Of a stretch of DNA of 64,000 nucleotides, positions 22,772 through 32,675 are shown in pieces. The notes under the pieces were generated by a model. That model worked only from the letters and a program-made list of their open reading frames with translations. It did not search any database and was not told where the DNA came from. A program made the translations under genes and the position numbers. Origin of the DNA: Modestobacter sp. L9-4 (GTDB lineage Bacteria; Actinomycetota; Actinomycetes; Mycobacteriales; Geodermatophilaceae); NCBI RefSeq assembly GCF_019112525.1, contig NZ_CP077800.1, positions 2,666,001 to 2,730,000 of the forward strand, in the 5' to 3' direction. How positions within the stretch are numbered: position 1 is the first letter of the stretch; the number at the start of each line of letters is the position of its first letter.

Positions 22772-24064
22772 ATGGCGACAGCTCAGCAGGTGGGTACCGA
22801 CGTCCGGCGCAGACCGCTCCTGGTCGTCGTCCAGGTGCTCCTGGTCCTCGCGGTCGCAGTGGGGGCCTGGGTGCTCTCCCACCGCATCCCGTACCCGTCG
22901 TACAAGGACTGGTTCGACCTGCGGGTCTACCAGGGTGCGGCGCAGTGGTGGACCGAGGGCAACCCGCTCTACAGCTTCGACTACGACAACTCCGGCTACG
23001 GCTTCACCTATCCGCCCTTCGCCGCCGTGGTGTTCGCCCCGCTGGCCGCGCTGGGCTTCGGTGCCGCTGCGGTGGTCCACACCACGCTCAACGTGGTGCT
23101 GGCCGGCCTGCTCACCGCCTGGCTCGCCGTCCCGATCGCCCGCCGGATGGGCTGGTCGCCGTGGTTCGTCGTCGGGCTGGCGCTGCCGGTCGTGCTGTCC
23201 ATCGAGCCGGTCCGCGAGACGCTCGGCTTCGGCCAGGTGAACCTGGTGCTCGGCGCCCTCATCGCCGTCGACGTCATCGCGCTGCGGCGTGGCTGGGCCT
23301 GGGCCGGCGTCGGCACCGGCCTGGCCGTCGCGATCAAGCTGACCCCGGCCGTGCTCGTGCTGTGGTTCCTGCTGACCCGGCAGTGGCGGGCGGCCGGCAT
23401 CTCGGCCGGCACCGCGGTGCTGGCGAGCCTGCTGGCCTTCGTCGTCTCCCCGGCCACGTCCACCCAGTTCTGGGGGACGACGCTGTTCGAGACCGGCCGC
23501 GTGGGTGAGCTCGACCAGATCTCCAACCAGTCGCTGATGGGCGCCGTCGCCCGGATCGCCCACCCCGGGGAGCCGAGTCAGGCGCTGTGGGCGCTGCTGG
23601 TGCTGGCCACGCTCGTGGTCGGCATGTACCGGGCGGTGCGGGCGTACCGCGAGGGCGACCTCGTCGTCGCGGTGACCCTCGTCGGGCTGGTCAGCTGCCT
23701 GATCAGCCCCGTCTCCTGGACCCACCACCTGTACTGGCTGGTGCCCGCCCTGGCCGTGCTGGTCGACGTGGCCCTCGGCGCGGCAGTGGCGGGTCCTGCG
23801 CTGGGCGGGCGGCCGCGGGTGGTGGCCTGGCTGTCCGGGTTCACCGTCCTGGTCGCGACGCCGGCGCTGTGCGTCGGGACGCTCTGGTACTTCGGCGACC
23901 CGGGCAAGAACCAGCCGCACCAGACCAGCCTGATCGGTGGGCTCGGCGAGGACAGCTACGTGCTGCTGATGGTCGGTCTGCTGCTCTGGCTGCCCGTGCG
24001 GGCGGCGGTCCGTACGCCGGCAGCGTCGTCGCCGTCCTCGGCGGACGTGGTCTCCGTCGCCTGA
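22772..24064 (+). CDS. GT87-family mannosyltransferase-like membrane protein (DUF2029)
   Basis: 430-residue polytopic membrane protein with about ten hydrophobic segments. It resembles the GT-C polyprenyl-phosphate-mannose-dependent alpha-(1->2)-mannosyltransferases (PimE/Rv2181-like). A periplasmic acidic motif occurs near the first loop (WFDLRVYQGAAQWW, Asp near residue 48), as expected for the catalytic Asp. It likely transfers mannose to a lipid or glycan on the outer face of the membrane; the acceptor is unknown. ATG 22772 is preferred over the adjacent TTG. Confidence 0.82.
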   Translation: MATAQQVGTDVRRRPLLVVVQVLLVLAVAVGAWVLSHRIPYPSYKDWFDLRVYQGAAQWWTEGNPLYSFDYDNSGYGFTYPPFAAVVFAPLAALGFGAAAVVHTTLNVVLAGLLTAWLAVPIARRMGWSPWFVVGLALPVVLSIEPVRETLGFGQVNLVLGALIAVDVIALRRGWAWAGVGTGLAVAIKLTPAVLVLWFLLTRQWRAAGISAGTAVLASLLAFVVSPATSTQFWGTTLFETGRVGELDQISNQSLMGAVARIAHPGEPSQALWALLVLATLVVGMYRAVRAYREGDLVVAVTLVGLVSCLISPVSWTHHLYWLVPALAVLVDVALGAAVAGPALGGRPRVVAWLSGFTVLVATPALCVGTLWYFGDPGKNQPHQTSLIGGLGEDSYVLLMVGLLLWLPVRAAVRTPAASSPSSADVVSVA

Positions 24065-24071
24065 GCCCCTG

Positions 24072-24101
24072 CGCGACGGGGCCTGAGCGGGCCCCGTCGC
24101 G
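24072..24101. terminator. Convergent terminator between GT87 and S9 peptidase genes
   Basis: Perfect 12-bp stem (CGCGACGGGGCC, 24072-24083, with 24090-24101) around a six-base loop, between two convergent stop codons. Confidence 0.8.
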
Positions 24102-24107
24102 GCGAGG

Positions 24108-25913
24108 TCAGCCGGCCGGCGGCACGTGCCGCAGCGCGAAGGACAGCGCCACCTCGACCTGGCGGATCGTCTCGGCGATCACCAGCGACCCGTGCCCGGC
24201 GTCGAAGCGGTAGACCTCGTGGGGGGCGCCCCGCTCGTCGAGGGCGGCCAGGTAGTTGTCGATCTGCCGGATCGGGCACCGCGGGTCGTTCGCCCCGGCC
24301 ACCACCAGCACCGGTGCGGTCACCGCGTCGACGTAGGTGATCGGCGAGCTCCGCACGTAGACGTCGTGCACCTCGGCCGGCGACCCGCCGAACAGCGCCC
24401 GGTCGTAGGCCCGCAGGCCCTCCATCTCGTCCTCGTAGGCGGCCAGGTAGTCGGCCACCGGGACCTCGGCGATGCCCGCCGTCCAGCGCTCCGGCTGCGT
24501 GCCCAGGCCCAGCAGGGTGAGGAAGCCGCCCCACGAGCCGCCGGTGAGCAGGGTGCGGGCCGGGTCGACGACGCCCTCGGCCACCAGCGCGTCGTACACC
24601 GCCGCGACGTCCTCGAGCTCGGTGAGACCGGGGCGGCCCGTGAGCGCGTCGCGCCACTCGCTGCCGTAGCCGGTCGAGCCGCGGTAGTTCACGTGCACCA
24701 CCGCGTAGCCGGCGTCGACGTAGGCCGCCCGCCGGGCGCGGTAGGAGTCGTCGTCCTGGGACTCCGGGCCGCCGTGCACCAGGAACGCGGTCGCGTACGG
24801 CGCGGTGCCGGCCGGGCGCACCAGCAGGGCGTGCACGTCGCCACCGGGACCGGGCACCCAGCGGTCCTCGACCGGGTAGGCGGCCGGCGGCTCCTCGCCG
24901 GGGGCGGCCAGCACGACCGGCCCGTCGGCGCGGCGGATGACCGGCGGCCGCTCGGCAGAGGACCAGGCCAGCTCGACCGTGCCGTCGGGGCGGGCGGTGG
25001 CGCCGCGGACGACGCCGCGCGGGGTCTCCAGCTGCTCCAGCGTGCCGGAGGCCAGGTCGTAGCGGTACAGCTCGCTGCGGGCGGCGTGGTCGTGGCCGAC
25101 CAGCAGCGCCGAGCCGTCGGGGTACCAGCCGGCGCTCACGTCGCCGGGCAGGTCGAGCACCAGCTCGGTCTCCTCGCCGCTGGCGACGTCCCAGATCAGC
25201 AGCTCCTCGCGGCCGCGGCGCTCGTGGCCGACCAGCAGGCGCTGGTCGCCCTCGACGGGGGAGAAGCTGAGGGCGTGCAGGCCGCGGCCCTCGCCGTCCC
25301 ACTTGTCGGCCACCAGCGACAGGTCGGCGGTGCGCAGCACCCGGAGCGCGGGGTAGCGGGGGTCGCCGTGCTCGGAGTGGGAGAAGACCAGCAGCTCGTC
25401 GTCGCGGGACAGCGCGTCGACGCCGGCGGTGTCCGGGGTCGTGTAGAACACCGCGGGGCTGCCGCCCACCGGGCCCAGCCACAGCTCGCTCCCGTCGTCG
25501 GTGGAGCGGCCCACGGCCAGGTACCGGCGGCCGAGCTCCAGGCCGGCCGGGTAGGCCGGGCCCACCTCGGGCAGCGCGACGGTGTCGGGGCCGCCGGCGA
25601 AGGGCTGGGTCATCCAGACGCCGAACTCGTCGCCGTCGGTGTCGGCGAACCACCAGATGGTGTCGCCGTCGGGGGTGAGCGTGGCGGCGAGGGTGCCGTT
25701 GGCCCGGTCGGTGACCTGCCGGTGGACGTCGGTGTCGCGGTCCCAGACGTACTGCTCGACGACGCCGCTGACGTCGGAGGAGTAGAGGTTGCGCTGCGGG
25801 GCGTCCTCGGCCCAGTCCGGCAGGCTGACCCGCGGCGCGCGGAACCGGGCCTGCCACCGGGCGGTGACGTCCGCGGGCAGTGCGGGGACTGGCTGGGCGG
25901 GGTCGACGGTCAC
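24108..25913 (-). CDS. S9-family prolyl-oligopeptidase-like serine peptidase
   Basis: 601 residues: an N-terminal beta-propeller (TolB/WD-like strands up to about residue 350), then an alpha/beta-hydrolase peptidase domain. Catalytic residues: Ser in GGSWGG, Asp in GANDPRCP, His in DAGHGS near the C-terminus. It cleaves short peptides; there is no signal peptide, so it is probably cytoplasmic. GTG at 25913 is preferred because GGGGGAAG lies upstream and the preceding in-frame sequence is a shadow of the CNNM gene C-terminus. It starts five bases after the upstream gene stop and so is probably cotranscribed. Confidence 0.92.
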   Translation of the reverse strand: MTVDPAQPVPALPADVTARWQARFRAPRVSLPDWAEDAPQRNLYSSDVSGVVEQYVWDRDTDVHRQVTDRANGTLAATLTPDGDTIWWFADTDGDEFGVWMTQPFAGGPDTVALPEVGPAYPAGLELGRRYLAVGRSTDDGSELWLGPVGGSPAVFYTTPDTAGVDALSRDDELLVFSHSEHGDPRYPALRVLRTADLSLVADKWDGEGRGLHALSFSPVEGDQRLLVGHERRGREELLIWDVASGEETELVLDLPGDVSAGWYPDGSALLVGHDHAARSELYRYDLASGTLEQLETPRGVVRGATARPDGTVELAWSSAERPPVIRRADGPVVLAAPGEEPPAAYPVEDRWVPGPGGDVHALLVRPAGTAPYATAFLVHGGPESQDDDSYRARRAAYVDAGYAVVHVNYRGSTGYGSEWRDALTGRPGLTELEDVAAVYDALVAEGVVDPARTLLTGGSWGGFLTLLGLGTQPERWTAGIAEVPVADYLAAYEDEMEGLRAYDRALFGGSPAEVHDVYVRSSPITYVDAVTAPVLVVAGANDPRCPIRQIDNYLAALDERGAPHEVYRFDAGHGSLVIAETIRQVEVALSFALRHVPPAG

Positions 25914-25917
25914 CCCG

Positions 25918-27021
25918 TCATCTTCCCCCGGCGCCGGCCCCTGCCTGCGCTGCGGTCTTCCCGGCCGTCGCCGCCGGCCTGGCCGGGGGGACGACGTCGG
26001 CACTGCGGACGTCACCGATGAGCTGCTCCAGCACGTCCTCCAGGGCGACCAGGCCGATCGTGCGGCCGTGCTCGACCACCCGGCCCAGGTGCGACCCCGA
26101 GCGGCGCATCTCCTGCAGCACCTCGGGCAGCGGCTCGGTCGGGGTGATCTCCACGAACGCCTTGACCGCCTGGTCGGGCACCGCGTGGTCCCGCATGCTC
26201 GGGCCGGAGCCCAGGATGTCCTTGACGTGCACGTACCCGGTCAGCTCACCGTCGGCGTCGCGCATCGGGTAGCGGCTGTAGCCGTGCTCGGCCACGACGG
26301 CCTCCAGCTGCCGCGGCGTCGAGCTGCGCGGCACCGTGATGAGCGAGTCGACCGGCAGGAGGACCGAGCCGACGTCGTGCTGCTCGAAGGTGAGCGCACC
26401 GGCGGCCAGCTCGCTGACCTCGCTGCCCAGCAGCCCCTCCTTGCGGGACTGGGTGATCATCGACTGGATCTCCGTGCGGTCGAAGCTGGCCGCGATCTCG
26501 TCGGTCGGGGTGACGCCGAAGAGCCGCACGAAGGCGTTGGCCACGACGTTGAAGAACCAGATGAACGGCTTGAGCACCCGCACCATGAGCGCCAGCGGTG
26601 GGCCCAGCACGATCGCGGCGTTCGTCGGACCGGCGATGGTGATGTTCTTGGGCACCATCTCGCCCAGCACCATGTGCAGCACGGTGACCAGCGACAGGGC
26701 GATCACCAGGGCGATCGGGTGCAGCAGGCCCTCCGGCACGTGGAGGGCGTGCAGCACCGGCTCGATCAGGTGCGCGACGGCCGGCTCGCCGACCGCTCCC
26801 AGGCCCAGCGAGCACAGGGTGATGCCCAGCTGGGCGCCGGCCATCATCTGCGACACGTTGCGCATCGCCGCGAGCGTCTTCTGCGCCCGCACCGAGCCGG
26901 CCTCGGCGCGCGGTTCGATCTGGTCGGCCCGGGCCGACACCAGGGCGAACTCCGAGGCGACGAAGAAGGCGTTGCCGAGCAGCAGGGCGACGAGGACCAG
27001 CAGGCTCACGACGGTGCTCAT
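25918..27021 (-). CDS. CNNM/CorC-type transporter (hemolysin family), short form
   Basis: Membrane protein with an N-terminal CNNM (DUF21) domain of three to four segments and a paired CBS domain (about residues 210-330), 367 residues. Family members are linked to Mg2+/Co2+ efflux or Mg homeostasis. ATG at 27021 has GGAGG seven bases upstream and begins the first hydrophobic segment, so I reject the longer N-terminus. The C-terminal transporter-associated domain of longer members is missing, unlike the paralogue just upstream. Shared operon with that paralogue (34-base gap) and the S9 peptidase. Confidence 0.9.
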   Translation of the reverse strand: MSTVVSLLVLVALLLGNAFFVASEFALVSARADQIEPRAEAGSVRAQKTLAAMRNVSQMMAGAQLGITLCSLGLGAVGEPAVAHLIEPVLHALHVPEGLLHPIALVIALSLVTVLHMVLGEMVPKNITIAGPTNAAIVLGPPLALMVRVLKPFIWFFNVVANAFVRLFGVTPTDEIAASFDRTEIQSMITQSRKEGLLGSEVSELAAGALTFEQHDVGSVLLPVDSLITVPRSSTPRQLEAVVAEHGYSRYPMRDADGELTGYVHVKDILGSGPSMRDHAVPDQAVKAFVEITPTEPLPEVLQEMRRSGSHLGRVVEHGRTIGLVALEDVLEQLIGDVRSADVVPPARPAATAGKTAAQAGAGAGGR

Positions 27022-27055
27022 GATGTCGCCTCCGCGACGAGCCGTTCGGCGATGT

Positions 27056-28429
27056 TCACGCCTGTGCCACCTCGCGCTCGGGGTGGACCACGGTCGCGCC
27101 GGACTGCCGGGACTCGTCGGTGAGGTCGGGGTCGTCCTCAACGGGCACCGGGGTGGCACGCAGCCGGGACAGTCGCCGGCCGTCGAGCTCGGCGACGGTG
27201 AACCGCCAGCCCTCCACCGAGGTCTCGTCCCCGACCTCGGGCATGTGCCGCAGCCGCTCGACGACGAAGCCGGCGACGGTCTCGTACCGGCCCTCGGGGA
27301 CGACGATGCCGGTGCGCTCGCGCACCTCGTCGGGACGCAGCAGCCCGGAGAGCACCCAGTCCTCGCCGTCCCGGCGCAGCTGGCGCAGCGGGCGGTCGGT
27401 CTCGTCGGTGATCTCCCCGACCAGCTCCTCGACGATGTCCTCCAGGGTCACGATCCCGTGCGTGGCGCCCCACTCGTCGACGACCAGGGCCAGCTGCAGG
27501 CCCTGCTCGCGGAGCAGGTCCAGCAGGGGGTCCAGGCGCAGGGACGACGGGACGGCGAGCACCGGGGCGGCCAGTTCCCCGGCGGTGCGCTGCAGGCGCT
27601 GCTCCTCCGGGACGGCGACCGCGTTCTTCACGTGCACGACGCCGGTGACCTCGTCGAGGTCGGCGCCGTAGACGGGGAAGCGGGAGTTGCCCGAGCGGAT
27701 GGCGGCGTCGATGACGTCGGCGGCGGTGGCCGAGGAGCTGAGCGTCCACAGCCGGGTGCGCGGGGTCATCACGTCGGTGGCGAACTTGTCACGCAGGCCC
27801 AGCGAGCGCCCCAGCAGTCGGGCGGCGACGGGGGACAGGTCGCCCTCCTCGGCCGAGCGGCGGGCGACCGCGGCCAGCTCCTCGGCACCGCGGGTGTCGT
27901 CGAGCTCCTCCTTGGGCTCGAAGCCGAGCCGGCGGACGATCGCGTTGGCCAGTGCCTGCAGGGCGCGCACGACCGGGCCGGTGACCTTCGCGAACGCCCG
28001 CATGCCCGGGGCGACCACGATCGCGGTGCCCAGCGGCTTGGCGATGGCCAGGTTCTTGGGGCCCAGCTCGCCCAGGATCATCTGCAGGAAGGTGGCCAGC
28101 GCGATGCCGAGCACGACGGCGATCGGCGCGGTGGCGCCCTCGGGCAGCCCGATGGCCTCCAGCACCGGCTCGATCAGCCCGCCGAGCGCCGGCTCGGCCA
28201 GGAAGCCGACGATCAGCGTGGTCAGCGTGATGCCCAGCTGGGCGGCCGACAGCTCGGTGGACAGCCCGCGCAGCGCACGCAGCACGCCGTCGGCGCCCTT
28301 GTCGCCGGCCGCGGCGGCGCGTTCGGCCTGGCCGCGGTCGACGGAGGTGAAGGAGAACTCGGCCGCGACGAAGAACCCGGTGAGCGCGGTCAACAGCACG
28401 GCCGCGAGGAGGAGCAGCCATTCGGTCAT
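27056..28429 (-). CDS. CNNM/CorC-type transporter (hemolysin family), long form
   Basis: 457 residues: DUF21 transmembrane domain (start MTEWLLLLAAVLLTALTGFF), two CBS repeats (about residues 210-340; LVVDEWGATHGIVTLEDIVE is the conserved second CBS), and the C-terminal CorC_HlyC domain (about residues 355-440, YETVAGFVVERLRHMP). It pairs with the shorter paralogue downstream, which may mean a hetero-oligomer. ATG 28429 begins the first membrane segment. The upstream in-frame extension crosses the tRNA gene and cannot be real. Confidence 0.93.
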   Translation of the reverse strand: MTEWLLLLAAVLLTALTGFFVAAEFSFTSVDRGQAERAAAAGDKGADGVLRALRGLSTELSAAQLGITLTTLIVGFLAEPALGGLIEPVLEAIGLPEGATAPIAVVLGIALATFLQMILGELGPKNLAIAKPLGTAIVVAPGMRAFAKVTGPVVRALQALANAIVRRLGFEPKEELDDTRGAEELAAVARRSAEEGDLSPVAARLLGRSLGLRDKFATDVMTPRTRLWTLSSSATAADVIDAAIRSGNSRFPVYGADLDEVTGVVHVKNAVAVPEEQRLQRTAGELAAPVLAVPSSLRLDPLLDLLREQGLQLALVVDEWGATHGIVTLEDIVEELVGEITDETDRPLRQLRRDGEDWVLSGLLRPDEVRERTGIVVPEGRYETVAGFVVERLRHMPEVGDETSVEGWRFTVAELDGRRLSRLRATPVPVEDDPDLTDESRQSGATVVHPEREVAQA

Positions 28430-28480
28430 CAGCGGCGACTGTGCCCGCTGGCCACTGTGCGGAAACTGTGCCGTGAACGA

Positions 28481-28510
28481 CTCAGGGACCGCCCGAGGGC
28501 GGTCCCTGAG
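28481..28510 (-). terminator. Terminator downstream of tRNA-Pro
   Basis: Perfect inverted repeat, CTCAGGGACCGCCC (28481-28494) with 28497-28510, and only GA at the centre. It begins seven bases after the tRNA 3' end on the minus strand, and so probably ends the tRNA transcript before the CNNM gene. Confidence 0.75.
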
Positions 28511-28517
28511 TGGAGGG

Positions 28518-28591
28518 TCGGGGTGACAGGATTTGAACCTGCGGCCTCGTCGTCCCGAACGACGCGCGCTACCAAGCTGCGCCACACCCCG
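28518..28591 (-). tRNA. tRNA-Pro (anticodon CGG)
   Basis: 74-nt tRNA. The acceptor stem CGGGGTG pairs with CACCCCG. The anticodon stem CGTCG/CGACG encloses the loop TTCGGGA, giving anticodon CGG with G37, typical of tRNA-Pro. The T-loop reads GGTTCAAATCC. The discriminator is A and CCA is not encoded. It decodes CCG, a frequent Pro codon in this GC-rich genome. Confidence 0.95.
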
Positions 28592-28616
28592 AGGTGCGTC
28601 GACAACTGTAACCGAT

Positions 28617-28695
28617 GCCCCTCGCCCCCTCGCAGGGGCCCGGTGCCAGTCGAGGGGCGCCGTCCTCCTCGTCCCTCGACGGAGCTCGGAGGAGG
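28617..28695. repeat. Palindromic intergenic element, two hairpins
   Basis: GCCCCTCG (28617-28624) pairs with CGAGGGGC (28651-28658); CCTCCT (28664-28669) pairs with AGGAGG (28690-28695). It fills the gap between tRNA-Pro and the metallophosphoesterase and belongs to the same composition family as 6659-6721, 8354-8407 and 30142-30187. It may terminate the phosphoesterase transcript. Confidence 0.5.
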
Positions 28696-28705
28696 GGTCC
28701 TCCGG

Positions 28706-29614
28706 CTACGCGCGGGCGGTGAGGGTCAGCAGGGTGGCCTCCGGCGGGCAGGCGAGCCGGTAGGGGGCGTAGGGGCTGGTGCCCAGTCCGGCCGAGACGT
28801 GCAGCCAGGTGCCGGCCGGGTGCGCCACCGAGGGCGGCGCCCAGCGGTGCAGCCAGCGCACGTGCTGCCGGTCGATGCCGCAGTTGGTGACCAGCGCGCC
28901 GTAGAAGGGCACCCGCAGCTGGCCGCCGTGGGTGTGGCCGCACAGCAGCAGGTCGTAGCCGTCGGCGGCGAACCGGTCGAGCACCCTCGGTTCGGGGGAG
29001 TGCACCAGCCCGAGCCGGACGTCGGCGTCGGGGTCGGCCGGTCCGGCGACGTCCTCGTACCGGTCCAGCTTCAGGTGCGGGTCGTCGACCCCGGCGAAGG
29101 CGATCCGGACGCCGGCCACGGTGAGCCAGCCGGTGGTGTTGGTCAGGTCCAGCCAGCCGCGGCCGGTCATCCCGTCGCGCAGCTCGCGCCAGGGCAGTTC
29201 CGCGCCGTGCACCCTCTTGTGGTCCCGCTTGAAGTACTTGAGCGGGTTCTTCGGCACGGGGGCGTAGTAGTCGTTGCTGGCCAGCACGAACGCGCCGGGG
29301 AGGTCCAGCAGCGGCTCGAGTGCGCGCAGCGTCGGCGGGACGGCGTCCGTGCCGGCCAGGTTGTCACCGGTGGTGACCACCAGGTCGGGCTCGAGCGCGG
29401 CCAGCCCGGCCACCCACTCCTGCTTGCCGGTCTGCCCCGCGGTCATGTGCAGGTCCGACAGCTGCAGCACCCGCAGCGGCGCCGAGCCCGGCGGCAGCAC
29501 CGGCACGTCGAAGCGGCGCAGCGTCCAGCGGGTGCGCTCGACCAGGCTCGCGTAGGCCACCGTGGCGGCGCCGGTGGCCAGCACGGCAGCGGGGACGGCG
29601 GTGGTGGCACGCAT
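28706..29614 (-). CDS. Membrane-anchored metallophosphoesterase (Rv3683-like)
   Basis: 302 residues with an N-terminal hydrophobic anchor (about residues 5-25) and a calcineurin-like phosphoesterase domain. Metal-ligand motifs: SDLH near residue 53, TTGDN near 82, SNDYY near 114, and GHTHGG near 228. Proteins of this type hydrolyse phosphodiesters or phospholipid head groups at the membrane; the substrate here is unknown. The ATG at 29614 lies six bases after the -10-like TACGCT and has no Shine-Dalgarno. It neighbours PonA-type PBP genes, as in mycobacteria. Confidence 0.92.
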   Translation of the reverse strand: MRATTAVPAAVLATGAATVAYASLVERTRWTLRRFDVPVLPPGSAPLRVLQLSDLHMTAGQTGKQEWVAGLAALEPDLVVTTGDNLAGTDAVPPTLRALEPLLDLPGAFVLASNDYYAPVPKNPLKYFKRDHKRVHGAELPWRELRDGMTGRGWLDLTNTTGWLTVAGVRIAFAGVDDPHLKLDRYEDVAGPADPDADVRLGLVHSPEPRVLDRFAADGYDLLLCGHTHGGQLRVPFYGALVTNCGIDRQHVRWLHRWAPPSVAHPAGTWLHVSAGLGTSPYAPYRLACPPEATLLTLTARA

Positions 29615-29620
29615 GCCCGC

Positions 29621-29626
29621 AGCGTA
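29621..29626 (-). promoter_or_regulatory. -10 box for the metallophosphoesterase (leaderless)
   Basis: TACGCT followed by GCGGGC and the ATG, the same six-base spacing as at lysC, nth and DUF4177. Confidence 0.5.
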
Positions 29627-29682
29627 GGGCGGTGCGGGAACTCCGTCGTCCCACTGCCGGGTGAGGTGGCAGGCTGCGGGAC

Positions 29683-30135
29683 GTGAGCGAGCTGAAGGAC
29701 CGACTGCGTACCGACCTGACCACCGCCATGAAGGGCCGCGACGAGCTGACCACCGCGACCCTGCGCATGGTGCTCTCCGCCGTGACCGCCGAGGAGGTGT
29801 CCGGCAAGGAGGCCCGCGAGCTGTCCGACGAGGAGGTGCAGGCCGTCCTGCGCCGGGAGGCGAAGAAGCGCCGGGAGGCCGCCGAGGCCTTCGGCGGGGC
29901 CGGCCGCGCCGAGCAGGCCGAGCGGGAGCGCGCCGAGGAGGGCGTCGTCGCCGCCTACCTGCCCGCCCAGCTGGAGGACGCCGACCTGACCGCGCTGGTC
30001 GCCGACGTGATCACCACGACCGGGGCGACCGGGATGAAGGACATGGGCAAGGTGATGGGCGCGGTCACCGGCAAGGTCGCCGGCCGGGCCGAGGGCGGTC
30101 GGGTCGCCGCCGAGGTGCGCCGCCAGCTCGGCTGA
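29683..30135 (+). CDS. GatB/YqeY domain protein
   Basis: 150-residue soluble helical protein of the YqeY family, which is related to the tail of the GatB amidotransferase subunit and may interact with tRNA. Typical features: start SELKDRLRTDLTTAMKGRD, the helical KKRREAAEAF region, and C-terminal GKVMGAVTGKVAGRAEGGRV. Start GTG at 29683. It lies divergent from the metallophosphoesterase, 68 bases away. The biochemical role is not established for the family. Confidence 0.92.
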   Translation: MSELKDRLRTDLTTAMKGRDELTTATLRMVLSAVTAEEVSGKEARELSDEEVQAVLRREAKKRREAAEAFGGAGRAEQAERERAEEGVVAAYLPAQLEDADLTALVADVITTTGATGMKDMGKVMGAVTGKVAGRAEGGRVAAEVRRQLG

Positions 30136-30141
30136 GGGAGC

Positions 30142-30187
30142 CCCCTCGCCCCACCGCTCGCGCACTCGCGGCGGCTGCGGCGAGGGG
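30142..30187. repeat. Palindromic intergenic element after the YqeY-like gene
   Basis: CCCCTCGCC (30142-30150) pairs perfectly with GGCGAGGGG (30179-30187), with CTCGCGCACTCGCGG between. Related to 6659-6721 and 28617-28695. Confidence 0.55.
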
Positions 30188-30195
30188 TCGGACGC

Positions 30196-30232
30196 ACGAC
30201 GGCCCCCCGGTCAGCTGACCGGGGGCCGTCGT
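30196..30232. terminator. Convergent terminator between YqeY-like and PBP genes
   Basis: Long stem of about 18 bp: ACGACGGCCCCCCGGTCAG pairs with CTGACCGGGGGCCGTCGT, with one bulged C. It stands between two convergent stop codons and can serve both. Confidence 0.8.
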
Positions 30233-30244
30233 GTGTTCAGGGCG

Positions 30245-32545
<2,301 letters not shown>

Positions 32546-32553
32546 CGCAGGCC

Positions 32554-32559
32554 AAGTTA
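32554..32559 (-). promoter_or_regulatory. -10 box for the first PBP gene
   Basis: TAACTT with eight bases to the ATG at 32545. The neighbouring paralogue has TACGTT at the same distance, so the promoter-start layout was duplicated with the gene. Confidence 0.45.
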
Positions 32560-32637
32560 CCTGCCCCGACGCCCCTCGCGCCGCTCGCGCACCACGCCGT
32601 CCGGCGGGTCGTGACCGGACGCGCCGTGTACGACGAC

Positions 32638-32665
32638 GGCTCCCCGGTCCGCGGACCGGGGAGCC
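32638..32665 (-). terminator. Hairpin directly after the second PBP gene
   Basis: GGCTCCCCGGTCCG is followed by its perfect complement, a 28-bp palindrome ten bases past the PBP stop codon. It resembles in position and arm sequence (CCCCGGTC) the terminator after the other PBP copy at 30196. Confidence 0.75.
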
Positions 32666-32675
32666 ATGCGGTGGG

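Noticed and set aside
26336-29686. A 1116-residue plus-strand reading frame crossing several genes
   Set aside because: It runs antisense through two CNNM genes, the tRNA and the metallophosphoesterase; all of these have strong motifs on the other strand.
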